A stretch of DNA of 64,000 nucleotides. Origin: Climacium dendroides (taxonomy: Eukaryota; Streptophyta; Bryopsida; Hypnales; Climaciaceae). Both the position numbers and the translations under genes were made by a program. The stretch lies in the NCBI GenBank assembly GCA_950106755.1, contig OX467082.1, positions 12,152,001 to 12,216,000 of the forward strand, read 5' to 3'. Below the pieces are notes generated by a model. It had not been told where the DNA came from. It worked only from the letters and a program-made list of their open reading frames with translations, and searched no databases. Shown in pieces: positions 50,938 to 62,185 of this stretch (position 1 is its first letter; every line of letters starts with the position of its first letter).

Positions 50938-51176
50938 GTGGTACCTTGAGATTGATTCAAGGAGTTCTAGAAAACCTATTGATTTGTTGTGATCCGCCGA
51001 AAGCCTTGGATAGTTGGATTCGAGTAACTTTCAAGCGCTTTGGGAAGGGAAAGACAGTAGTTTGTTACAACTACAAGGAGCATGGCTATGAGCGAAGTGC
51101 TACCAATCTCAAGGAATGCACCATAAACATAAATAGGAGTAAAGAGGAAGTACTTGGAGTGTCAACACGTCACTAG
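50938..51176 (+). pseudogene. Retroelement zinc-knuckle-like fragment, unit B
   Basis: Partner of 19411-19692: LICCDPPKALDSWIRVTFKRF, then GKTVVCYNYKEHGYERSATN. The second cysteine of the putative knuckle is tyrosine here (CYNY against CYSC), so the finger is lost. Its 5' part was displaced by the 3.54-kb insertion. Confidence 0.35.
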
Positions 51177-51180
51177 AATC

Positions 51181-54100
51181 AAAGTGATTTGAAGTGGGTG
51201 ATTTGTGGCTGGTGCTTTGCAAAGTTATTCTTTGTGGAGTGATTAGCGGTTTGTGTCTTGGTAGTTGTAGTGGAGAGTCTCATATTCATCATGAGAGATT
51301 GGTGACAAACCTTATCAAATTTGTTATTGCCAAACATTGGACTTGTCTTGTTGCAAATCTTTGAATTTTTGGATCTATGGAATGGCCATTGTAGAGAGTC
51401 TTTTAGGGGTTTACTCACACCAAAATTTTTGGGACACACTAGAGTTTATTGTGTCCTCGCACTAAAAATTTCTCAGTTGGTGTGAGTCATCTTAAGGTTT
51501 ATTATTTGCACCATGTGTACTAGAGTGGAGAATTTCCTTGCAACCTTTACAAAGATTACAAATGATGGAAACGTAGAATTGTATTCGAAAATAGTGATGG
51601 CAATGGCAATGCAAGCATTGAATTTTAGGTATGAAAACTAATGTGCAAAATGTTTACAACCTTTTTTTTGTTGGTAAGAAGTTGGAAATAATTTTCACGT
51701 AATTTGAGTGATTGATAAATTATTTATTATTGAGATGAGTAGTATTAAAGATTTATGAAGAGATTACAAGTGTTATATGATGGGAGCCTATGGGGAGTCA
51801 CGGATTCATTTCGAGCACTTCAACGATTCAAAAATGGATAATAGAGTAGCAACTTTGGTCTTGGATTTACGTGGAGTTGTTTATTCATGAATTTGAGGAG
51901 TTTGAGTTTATCAATGCAAATGTGGTGGCAGGGAAAATTGTGGAAGTGTATGCCAAAATCTATAGGAAGGAGGTGCTTTATGCGGCTATTGTTCGAGTTG
52001 TATTGATGAACATTGAGTAATTTTTTTGTTTCAGAGTATGGAGTTGATGTGTCCAATCTAAACAACCTTCTCAAAAAATTTGAAGACTTTGAAACATTTA
52101 AGAAGTATCCATTTGGCAAGCTAATTTGCGACATCATTGAGGCATTTTTTTTGAATCCTTGGTGGGTTTTTTTCATTATCATTTTTGCAATGTTTTGGAT
52201 GATTCTAAAGTAGGTTATCTCAATTTGGTAGTAGAAGTGGTAATGAAATTTATGTTGTATTGTTTTTGGTGTACAAAGAAAGGAAACAACAAGCGGATAT
52301 GGTAGGAAAATGCCTTTGAAAGTAACAACCTATACTGTAAACGAAGATGTAGTTATTGTAAAACTTATTGCAAAGCCAAAAGAAGAACTAGCTATAGATA
52401 TTGATGTTGAAGAATCACCTATCAATTTTCAAGATAAATGAACAATACCTCCTCCAAGTATTGATAAAGACGTGCCAAGCTAGGTAAAATGTTTGATTTG
52501 GTTTGTATAACATGTTGATGTTGAATGTAGTGTATATCTAGATTGGTAGGTTTTTACATTGTCAATTTTGGTATCTGAGTTTGAAGTTCTTAGGAGTTTT
52601 AAGAATGCAATCATTTTTTTCATTTGGACATTTTTAGAATAAATTTTAGGAATGAAATGTTGATGCTCATTGCATATATAGAGTTTTGGTGATTCTTGTC
52701 ATCTAGTAACTTATTCATTTTATTGTAGTTTATTGCATTGGATCCATAGGAAAGACAAGAAAAATTAAAAGTTGGAACAAATTATTTGAGACAACTTAGA
52801 AGAGTTGGAAAACTACAAAAAGATGAAAATAACTTTTAATGAATGGATAATCAACATTGTTGCCATTATAATGAAGAGAGTTGTCAATCATTACACTATG
52901 GAAATGGAACTCACGTATAGTACTTGATTTGGACAAATCCTTCACATCTGGTATGGATTTCTATCTCCACCTTCCCTCTTGTTTCCGTTAGTCTATTTGA
53001 TATCTCCAAAAATTTAGGAGTTTTCATCATTTTCTTGACACCTTTCTTTTCAATAAGTGTCAAAACTATGCTCTCACATTTAACCATCCTTATTACTCTA
53101 TACTTCTTGGTTCTTATAATTTGATTTAATTTTACCTTTGCCCAATAATTTGTCCATTCCCCAAAGAATGTTTTCCAAGCTGCATTAATGATTAACTAGA
53201 TTGCTTTTTCTAGTATCTGTGCATCCAAGAAGAAAAGAGTTTTGTGCTTTGCATGATAACATATGCAACAATTCTAGATACCCTCGATTATTTGTTTCGA
53301 CTACAAACTTCCAACAATATTGATATTAATCATGTTGCTTTTAAACTTTGTTTGGATTGATAATTTGTATAATTTCTCCCATGTTGTAAACCATACTTTT
53401 AGATGTGTGCAATGAATTATTTGTAAGCGCAGTTGCTGGTGATGATCAGAGAGCAATTTGAAGAAGGGGAAGACATTTGAAGAATTTTAGCATCATTTAA
53501 AGTGCTAGAGCTGCTCTTTAGAGTAGATAGCCATCATATAGATGTAGGATTCAAGATTTTATAGATGGATATAATTAAAGGGTTTTGTATACGTTGTATA
53601 TTCAAAGTACAATTGTAGATTTGGAATGCCTTATGTTCATTCCCTAAGACAATGAAATGTTTCCACTTTGAGATAATGAAATGTGCCTCATTTCTTCATT
53701 TGCAAAGCCTTGAAACTCAATTTCTTTCTTGCAAGGAAATAATCTATATTTTTTTAAGATTTTAGAATTAGAATTCAAAATCCACTTAATTTGGTGAAGA
53801 TTTTTTGATACCAGCATGCACATCTTGAGAAGGCTTACTAAATTGAAATCTTTGTCGTTGTTACATTTTGAAATTTTGAATGTAAATGCTCTTTAGATTT
53901 TCAAAAATTCAAATCTACATTTTGCAGAGATTTTGGATCAGAGGATCTATGTTTTGAAGAACATTTGGAAAAATGAGATGTATATTATGTGTATAATTTT
54001 TGAACAAGCATTACATGTTGAATTGAATTTAAAACTATCCAAAATCTTCATTCAACATTGATTATTTTCAATGAAGATGTACACCATAGAAATGTTGAAA

Positions 54101-55019
54101 TGACATTTTTAAATGTCATTTAAATAGGGATGCTTAAATGACATCAAAAAATGACATTCTAAATGATATTTGAATGTCATTTCAACCCCCCTTGCGGGTG
54201 GCTGAAATTTGGGGGCATGTGGTAGTTGTTTAGGCGGTATCAAAAATTGTGTCTTTACGCTAATGGTCTCTTACCACGTATGGACGAATAGTCAATGGAG
54301 GCTTGTAAAGATTTTTTCACCACATTAGTTCAGCAATTAGTCTTTTGCTATAGAGATGGTTTTATATTTGCAAATTATGAGATTTGGTACAATCATTTTG
54401 TTAGCTCTAATCATTGCATTTATGCATTGACATGTCTCATTACTCTTTGATATTCAATGCTATGGTGCTATATGGAGCATGGTTTGCCATGATGAATTTG
54501 CAATTTGTCTTTTTGTGGTCGCATTGATATTCCATTTAAGAGCTAAAGCTCTACAAGCTTTATCAAAGAATACAAAACGAAAGAGAGCTTGGAAGGCATA
54601 TACGGATCTGAAAGGCAAATGTTCCTTAACTCCTAGTACAAACAATTCACCCACTGCATCCGATCGTTTTTTTTGGTATGTTTTCATTTGACAACCACAA
54701 CACTATTGATAGAATTCTATTGCCTTTAACGTTGGGAATGAAGAAATGGTTGGAGCTAACAAAGATTCAATGGTTGCCATACATGTTCAAAGGTGGAGTG
54801 TTCTTGTGTAATCGGAATGCTAGGTGGTAAAATCAACGAGGTTTGAATATAGGTTCAATTCATAGTTTTAGTAAAGGTCCCTAGTTCCATTCTTATGTTT
54901 GATTCAAAGCTTACTTTGTGAACATGTTTGTTGGTATTGAAGATAGAAAAATGCGGAAAACAATAGCAACTAAGATGAATTGAAAGCCAAGCAGCGAATA
55001 TTCTTTGATACTCTCCTAG
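51181..55019. other. Spacer without recognisable gene
   Basis: The left part, to about 51541, matches unit A. The rest is AT-rich with short open frames only. One stretch near 52310-52438 (plus) reads in frame as MPLKVTTYTVNEDVVIVKLI and on to a stop, preceded by broken codons. It may be a remnant of a mobile-element gene but is not identifiable. A short foldback lies at 54093-54189. Confidence 0.45.
54093..54189. repeat. Small foldback with GTTGAAATGACAT ends (MITE-like)
   Basis: The segment begins TGTTGAAATGACATTT and ends with the reverse complement AATGTCATTTCAAC. Internal ATGACAT/ATGTCAT words make it highly self-complementary. Related sequence is at about 12287-12330 (GTTGAAATAACATT ... 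GCCATTTCAAC) and its partner near 40215, so it is a dispersed family. Confidence 0.6.
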
Positions 55020-56153
55020 CTACAATGAGAGAGACTACCTCGGATAGAAAGCCTTTTGCCACATATGGAATAATTAATGGCTATGTTTTTGGATCCCTTG
55101 TTATTGAGGGTCTCCTAGTCAAGTTACGACTCCTATTCTATCCTTAGGGTATTGCAACGTCTACGCAGTCTAAGCAATCCGCTCTCTTCTAATGGACAAT
55201 GCTTGACCACGCTTAGTTTTCAAAGAACTTGGCAACTAGACGCCTCCAAGGTAAGTTTTTTGAATGACTCTAGTTTTTGCTCACGGATCCAAGAGATTGC
55301 TACCCACGCAGCAAAGCAATTGGAGCCTGAGAATCACCTTGTGGTTGAAGCGCATCTCTACGAAGTGCTTTATTTTGAGGCTGGTGGCCATTTTAAGGCT
55401 CATCATGATACAGAGAAGGAGCTTGGGTTGTTTGGAACTTTACTTGTGTAGTTGCCGATTCATGAAGGCTTCAAAGGTGGTGAATTCATTGTCAGTTATA
55501 AATGCGAAATTGAGGTCTTCAATTGTATTGAAGAAGCTTCAACGAAAGTTCATTATGTTGCATTGTTGGCAGTTTGTGAGCATTTCCTAGAGCTTGTGGA
55601 AGAAGGGAGGCAGCTATGTTTGAGTTTCAACTTGGTTCAATAGAATGTAGGGAATGTGGTACGAGAGAGCACTACTAGAAAATTTCGTTTTTCTGTTGTT
55701 TTGGTCGCGTTGATCTGGTCAAAATTTGATAGAAATCTATTGGTTTCAACAGATTTCTATCAAATTTTGACCGGATCAAGGCGACCAAAACAACAGAAAA
55801 ACGAAATTTTCTAATAGTGGAGTCATTTCGAGATTCCTTTGTTTAAAAAGGTCAAAGATGTGTCGCGTCCATGGTTGTAGGAAATTACAAAGGAAGAGTC
55901 GAATTTGAAGCTTTATCCTCCTATACAGAACATCCTCTTCTAGCACAAGTATTCGCTAGCAAATTTGTCTTACATAAGATTGAAGGGAGAAAACACGGAT
56001 TTGTACCAAGTGCTTCAAAATTGCTTCAAGCGACGCCTTGATGTCCATCTATTCCATGATGTTGAAAAAATGGACACACCTGCAAGTATGCATTTGTCGA
56101 AAAACTCAAATGCTTTCCTTTACGTGCTTCTCAAAGATTTAGTTTTCATATGA
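55020..56153 (+). pseudogene. 2-oxoglutarate/Fe(II) oxygenase (prolyl-4-hydroxylase-like), broken
   Basis: The plus strand reads QRTWQLDASKVSFLNDSSF and then LYEVLYFEAGGHFKAHHDTE KELGLFGTLLV. An in-frame TAG (55449-55451) stands where the family usually has Gln. The reading resumes LPIHEGFKGGEFIVSYK ... VCEHFLELVEEGRQLCLSFNLVQ. The GGHFK-H-DTEKE-G-F-TL block with H-x-D metal ligands and a later histidine in CEH is typical of a plant/fungal 2OG-Fe(II) oxygenase family. Beyond a 150-bp MITE the C-terminal portion continues as YSLANLSYIRLKGENTDLYQ VLQNCFKRRLDVHLFHDVEK. The N-terminal part (55030-55150) is degraded with stops. No introns are evident within the conserved parts. It is dead: nonsense, N-terminal decay and transposon insertion. 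Confidence 0.7.
55670..55819. mobile_element. 150-bp CACTA-type foldback MITE
   Basis: It starts CACTACTAGAAAATTTCG and ends CGAAATTTTCTAATAGTG. The two 69-bp arms match with about three mismatches around a 12-base loop. It is flanked by the 3-bp direct repeat GAG (55667-55669 and 55820-55822), as expected for CACTA insertion. It splits the oxygenase pseudogene. Confidence 0.92.
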
Positions 56154-57852
56154 TATACTTTTTTAAATACTATACAGGTGAACTTTGATCTATGTCAAGT
56201 GTATCAACATTAAATCTGTTGACATTTTATTTTCTTCACTTGCTTTTTAGCTTAACATAGAATCAATATGCAAAACATTTAGGTGACATAAGTTTCTAGA
56301 TTGTTGTAGGTAAGTTCACCATTCATGATGATTGAAACCTCTCCCTTGCTATATGTAGTGAATAGTTGTCGTAACACAGGAAAGCAAAAATCCTTCTCTA
56401 AGGCTCAATATTTTTTAAAAGAGGCCTTAAAGTGACTCGAGTATCGTTCCCACGAAGATCGAATTCCTAGGTTCACAATTACCGGAAAATGGTAGAGTAA
56501 TGGTCACGAAACACACAAAATCCCAAGCAAAACAATAGACCGGAACTTCCCTTTGGTCTCCTTGCTTTCTTGAACAAACACGACCGGATCCCTCTGGTCC
56601 AATAATTACTAATGCCCGTTAGACCGGATTTTCTCGATCTAACAACACTGACCGGTTTTAATCCGGTTTAACTTACACTTGTTTATCACATAGACTCTCT
56701 AATTGGTTAGTTTACTACCCCACAGCCTTACACTACCCTGTAACTCTCCCAACACTTCTATTCACATACCTTTAGTAGTTGCCTGTATTTACGTTTTACA
56801 GACTGTAACTAGGATCCGCGTTTCCACAGATCTAACCTTAACCTCTAGTATTCACATCTGGTCCAGATCTCTATTCGTAACCATGTCGAGTTTAACCTCT
56901 GAACGAAGAGGGATCTGCTAATTGGGATTTAGGAAGGAAGCTTAACTCCTACCCTCTGATTTTAAAGTGTCAGAAGTTTCACTATGTGATCAAACTTTTA
57001 AAAATAAACTTTCAAATCCTACAAATAAGAAATAGACCGTCCTCACAACTAGAAAGGAAATGCAGTCGTGTCTAGTAGGTCACGCAAGCCGGTCTAATTC
57101 CTCTTAACCAATGCTACAATGACAACCTACTGAGTTAGTCCTAAATCCGGTCTGAACTAGCGGGGATCGAAGAGGGGAAACGAGCGCTGTGGAGGCGTGC
57201 TAACCCTTACTTCTTCCGAAGAGTACTCCTCCTCCGTACTTCTTTCGAGTCCATTCCTAGTCCACACTAGAGATCCCTTCTGCCTTTGTTCCCGCACGCT
57301 AATCCAATATTGGACCGGATAAACTCAGCATCCGGGCACACCTTGTATCCACTTACATTCACTTTCCAGCTTGGACTTCCAAAACATAGACAAGTGTCAA
57401 GTACACACAACTATGATTTGTTTCAATCACGCCAAGAGCGAACTCCCAAGTACTCATGAATATAAGAAAGTAAGATAAAGATGCACACCGGGACCAAACA
57501 AGTTCCGGATTTAAATACTAAACTACTCCTTCAAAATCCTAACCTAAAAGTAACCCACCATCCAATCAAGGCCAAACACGTTTCATTCCCTTATTATTTT
57601 CTAGCCTTGTTGACTTTCACTCAAACTCCTACTACTTCCACTAAAAGTGGATCTCAGATCCTATAATTACGGACTCGGTCACTTTCCAACTGTTAGTGGC
57701 CGTGTCACTCAAAAAGTAATTTTCCTAATTATGTACAACTATCCTAAAACTTTAGATTTTCACCACCCTATCCTCAAAAATTTACCCTACGTAACTTCAT
57801 AAGTTCTTAATTTTTTTACGGCCGGCTTCTTTCCAATTCCGGTCTTTTGTCT
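56154..57852. other. Spacer leading into transposon-like sequence, no gene seen
   Basis: From about 56400 the base composition shifts to higher G+C with many CCGG words (ACCGG, CCGGT, CCGGAT), and this continues through 60450. This marks a single inserted unit that includes the decayed gene at 57853-59800. I looked for matching long terminal repeats around it and did not find them by eye. Confidence 0.45.
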
Positions 57853-59800
57853 CTAGCGTATCTTACCCCGGGTGGCAAGCTTCTTCTTCTTGGATGTTGC
57901 AGCCTTAGTTGCCCGAGTCTCTGCCAATGCTTGATCCGGGTTAGAATATGATTCCGAGTCTTCCTTAGTCCCGAATTCTTCCTCCTCGTCATCGTCCTCT
58001 TCTTCTGTACTGACGTAATTGGAGGCTTCTTCTTCTGCGTGGTTGGTGTGGGCGGAACTTTGGTCCTAGCACTCTAAGGAGTAGTTTCCTCAACCGTTTT
58101 ACCTTTCCCGGATCCTTGCCCCTGAGATCCGGTCTTCATTTCCTTCCTCGACCCAAATTTGCTTCCCAAAGCTAAATTGAGTGGGATGGAAGGAAATACC
58201 TTTTCCATCTTCGCGAGAGGAGTTGGAGAAACTGGAGATAACTCACTTAGGTCGATAAACTTGTTGCTCAGCCCAGGTTTGGGCATGTTCTTTTTCTTGG
58301 ACAGTTCCGGTCCCAATCCTGTATTTTCTTCAACTGCAGCCTTTACCTCCTCCGATGTTTCCTTCGCCTCGCTTGTTGTCTCCACTTCTCTAGTCTTCTC
58401 CTCCTCAGCAGCCTTCACTGCTTCTGCTGCATTGAGAGCGATGTCTGTCACTTCCCCCAACAGGGAAGTCATCTCTCTTAGGCTCTGACCGGATGGAAGA
58501 GCTTGATAAGCTCTCCACCTTGTCCTTTGCCTGAACTTCTTTTGCGGATACCGGAAGAGGTGCTAGTGCAAGTTCCGGTTCCGGTTCCTGCTCCCGCTCT
58601 CTTTGTTCTTCTACCTCCTTCATCACCTCGCGTAGTGGCTCTACTATGGCCTCCATCTTGCGGTGGTAGGACACTAGGGCCATCATCAAGTTAGCTGGGA
58701 TCTGCTTTCCGGTCTCCATCACCTTCTCGTCAAATAACATTGCTTTGTTGATGACTTCACCCGGATTGCCGATGAACTCCCAGATCGCCTGAAGATTCTT
58801 TGAGTCTGTTTTGGTGAATCTCTTCTATCGGTCCAGTTCTTCTCTCTTCTCCTCCAGTTCCTTCGTTAGCTAGTCTTTCTTACGCGTGGCCTCGCTCAAC
58901 TCTCTCTTCACCGCCTCTTTCATCTTCTGGTCCAGTTGGAAAACGAGCTGCTGCGGCTGACTGATCTTCAACAATTGACATAGTTCTTGAATGGTCTCTT
59001 AGTTCTTCCCATACTGGACCCGGAACGCACTGAGTTCCTTCACAATCCGCCCCAGGGGATCCTGGTTCCAAACCGGATCGACTCCCTTACTACCCTCTCC
59101 TATTTTTGGGTCTTTGTCCTTTCGATCCTGCTTTCTCCACGGTGACTTAGCTTCCTCGACTGGTACAATATCCACATCTGAATTTTCCTCTTCCTGCCCG
59201 GCTTCCTCATTCGGGTCTTCTATTTCGAATTCTGATATGGCTTTGGCCGTATCGTATGAATCTAACTCTCTATTCGTAAGCCAGCCATGTGCTTAGTATA
59301 AGTGGTAGAGAAAAGGGGTTATAGGAGAAGGTTTAGACTTCCTTCTACCTCCTACCAATCTCTTTATTTGATCTCTCATTACTACGCCTCAATCTACTTT
59401 CCGGTCACCCGACAGTGCACCAAAAATGGTGTTCGCCAAGGTGACCGTAATTCTGTTTGGCCACTTTGGACTAAGGATGGCTGCTAGATACTTCATTAAT
59501 CGTTTCTCCCTACCATTTATGCATTTTGCCACAGGGAAACCATCCTTTTTCGTTGGGGGATTCTGGAACTTACCCACAAAAAAGCGGTCCGTCCGGGAAG
59601 CCGATCCCTTGTCCGTCTTCTTGAAATCGTACGTCTTCCGCCACAGTGTTGGAGTCCAGTCCTCAGGTCGGCTCCTCGACGTCCACTTCCACTTCCTCAA
59701 TGGCGCGCCGATTACCTCCCTCACAATCTCCTCGTCTTTCAAATTCCATGGCTGGACTAGAAACCCCTCGCACCCCATCTACCGGAGGTCTTCTTCTAGC
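57853..59800 (-). pseudogene. Decayed transposon-type gene with coiled-coil and acidic/basic tail
   Basis: Read leftward, it begins near LKDEEIVREVIGAPLRKWKW, then EDWTPTLWRKTYDF and GREKRLMKYLAAILSPKWPN RITVTLANTIFGALSGDRK. It is interrupted by stops, resumes as YDTAKAISEFEIEDPNEEAG and a Glu/Lys-rich coiled-coil-like part (EELDR, EAIVEPLREVMKEVEEQRER), and shifts frame near 58440. It shifts again before an acidic run (STEEEDDDEEEEFG) and a basic end ATSKKKKLATRGKIR with a stop at 57855-57853. At least four in-frame stops and two frameshifts are present. I do not recognise the family; the layout suggests a retroelement-associated ORF without pol. No reverse transcriptase or integrase is in the window. 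Confidence 0.5.
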
Positions 59801-60859
59801 TCCGCCTTCTCTCTTGGATCCGCTGGCACCACCGGCTTCATCATGTGTAAGGATACAGCCACCTCTTCTCTCACCATCGTGGACTGTTTCCCCTAAACCT
59901 CTCAGTGATCAGAATCACTCTTTGGAGTCTCACAATTACTAGCGCTCTAGTCTTCTTATTCCGCTCAAGAATCCTCCTCAAGAGTCGCCTCACCAGTACA
60001 CTTCTAATTCTACATTCATGCGTGAACTTCTAAGCGAACTCTCCTCTTGAGACTCGTTTGTCCTTAATCCGGTCCATAAACTGAGCCCGTAACTCTTCTC
60101 TTTGGCTGACATATAAATACACTGCGAATGCTCCTCACCAATCTCTTCTTAAAGTAGTTTCCTAGCAAAAGGAGGTATCAGCCACCGGGCCCTTCTATTT
60201 CTAGGGCTTCATTCACTGGGGACCGTTACAGGTGACCGTTTTCTTCAAAATAGACTTGCTCTCAAGTGTGGTCTAGAACTAGATAGGCACTTGTTACACC
60301 CGGATTGTTTGCAATCCGTTTCCGGTATCCGGTCCTTTGTTTTCTTCCGGTTTCCGGTTTCTAATAAAATTCACTCCGACCTACTCTTGACCTAATTATG
60401 CCGTTTCCGGGTTTTCGGTTTTCGGTTTTCGGTTACTTTTGTTAACACTATTATCTATTCTAAAGTAACCCTATTCCTGTATCCGGTTCCTAACTACTTA
60501 CGGTCTACTTTTCTAAAGAAAAATGAAAAAAATTAGGGAGTAAGGAACTCTAATCCCCTTATTTCCCTTCTAAATCTAAAGACTAGATTCCCGTGCTCCC
60601 ACAATGGTGAATGGTGACTTCACATAACCTCTCTTGCTTATAAACTCGTAAGTTAAACTTATAAGTTACATTTGAAAGGCCTCTAAAAGTTGTTTGGAGA
60701 TGTAAGGTGTTATTTGGATAGCGACAATTATACACCGTTGGAAAGCTTTCATCAATACCTTCCCCATGGTATATTACAAGGCAAACGAGCAAACGGTATC
60801 TAATTTTTAAAAAGGTCTCGATGCTAAATTATATGACAAATTCAATAATTATAGTGAGA
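59801..60859. other. CCGG-rich leader of the transposon-like unit, no gene seen
   Basis: It contains a short TTTTCGGTTTTCGG tandem at about 60405-60435 and repeated TTTCCGGT words around 60320-60370. It may be the 5' region or a terminal repeat of the decayed element at 57853-59800. Nothing firmer can be said. Confidence 0.4.
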
Positions 60860-62185
60860 TTTTTAAAAATTTATTGGTAAAAATGGACTTATTCGATGAG
60901 ATGTCATAGCTACTTGATACCTCATCTAGTGTGACATGCGATGTTAAATGTCATGTACAATATCCAAATCCAAAATATGTCAAATAGGACAACTTTACTC
61001 TTGATGTAACAAAAAGTACAATTTCTTTGATTTTTTCTTTTTACATCTTTGAATTGAAAAGTTGATTTTTTAATACAAAATAGATATTTGGAAAAGATGT
61101 AGGTACTTAGAAGATCAAACCTCATGGTTTTAGACAAATTGATTACCATTTGTATTTTATCCATCAAGAAAATGGTAAAAATATTTTCATACCTAAACAC
61201 CAAAAACAATTAGGGAATGATTATTTTTCTATTCATATCTTTCCAAAATAACGCACCAAATCAAACATCATTGACAAATCTCAATAGTTTACAAAAGTGT
61301 CTTTGTAGTGATGAAATGAAGAATACAATGCTCTACCTTACATTGCAAATTTAGGTCATTAATATTCTAAGCATCTGAATACAAATTATTTACAACACTT
61401 TATAGACCTCATATCCATTGCTTAGGTTGTCATGTGGCAAAATTTAAAACCTTACAAAATATGCTACCGAGTGCACAAGCCATGCAAAACATCAAAAAGC
61501 ATGCCAAAATCTTCAAAAATTTACAAAGAATAGTTGAACCTAACCCTAGTTTAGGACCTTGTTGAAACGTAGGGATGGCAAGAGAGAAAGTGTCATGGCA
61601 AAGTAGCAAGCTTCAAACTTGTAAGTGAGTCTCTTTTTAGGGCTCTAAGGATGGAAAATGAGAGAGAATTTGGGCAATCCTCATATCTAAATTAAATTGA
61701 GAGTGGAAAAGGCCACCACCGGTCTTCCATGTAGATAGAATTAGAATATTGAATTTGTAACAAAAAGTTGACTAAAAATGAAGAAAATGTTCAAATTGAC
61801 AAAAGTCAAAGGGTTGAACAGCCTATTTGTTGATTTGGACAAATCTTTGTCAATTTTTTGTCATTTAAGACACCAATCCCTATAAGCATGAGAAAAGAAA
61901 GAAAGTACCTACTAAATAAGGTCAACATACAAGTCTCACAAAACATGTTGCCCATTCATTTTTTGAATAATGCACCAAATCCAACTTATGCAAATTTGTA
62001 AGTTGTCTAAAGAACTCATCCAAATTCTTATAGGTAGAATACTAAGATTTATGTGTACCAATTACATCATTCCATAATTTTAACATATAAATATTATGGT
62101 GAATTTTAGATGGAACAACTCAAATTCAAAACATTTTAAAAATCCCCTAAAAACTCAAGCAAATTCTTGATACTACTTCTTTCAA
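60860..62185. other. 3' flank of the third TNL locus
   Basis: 60865-61030 matches the relic at 20692-20860, identifying it as the sequence downstream of a TNL LRR exon in this family. No gene is seen; minus-strand open frames are short and AT-rich. Confidence 0.55.

Larger units (their letters stand above)
28384..51541. repeat. Tandem duplication unit B: TNL copy 2 plus 5' spacer
   Basis: Partner of unit A (2006-20043). It lacks the hAT element of unit A but carries a 3.54-kb CACTA-like insertion at 47397-50937. The LRR tract is much longer than in unit A. At its right edge the text ATTTCCTTGCAACC near 51530-51545 continues where unit A is interrupted by a CACTA terminus, so the true end of the duplication may lie further right. 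Confidence 0.88.

Noticed and set aside
56400..60450. A complete LTR retrotransposon around the decayed gene
   Set aside because: No paired long terminal repeats, primer-binding site, reverse transcriptase or integrase could be found by eye.
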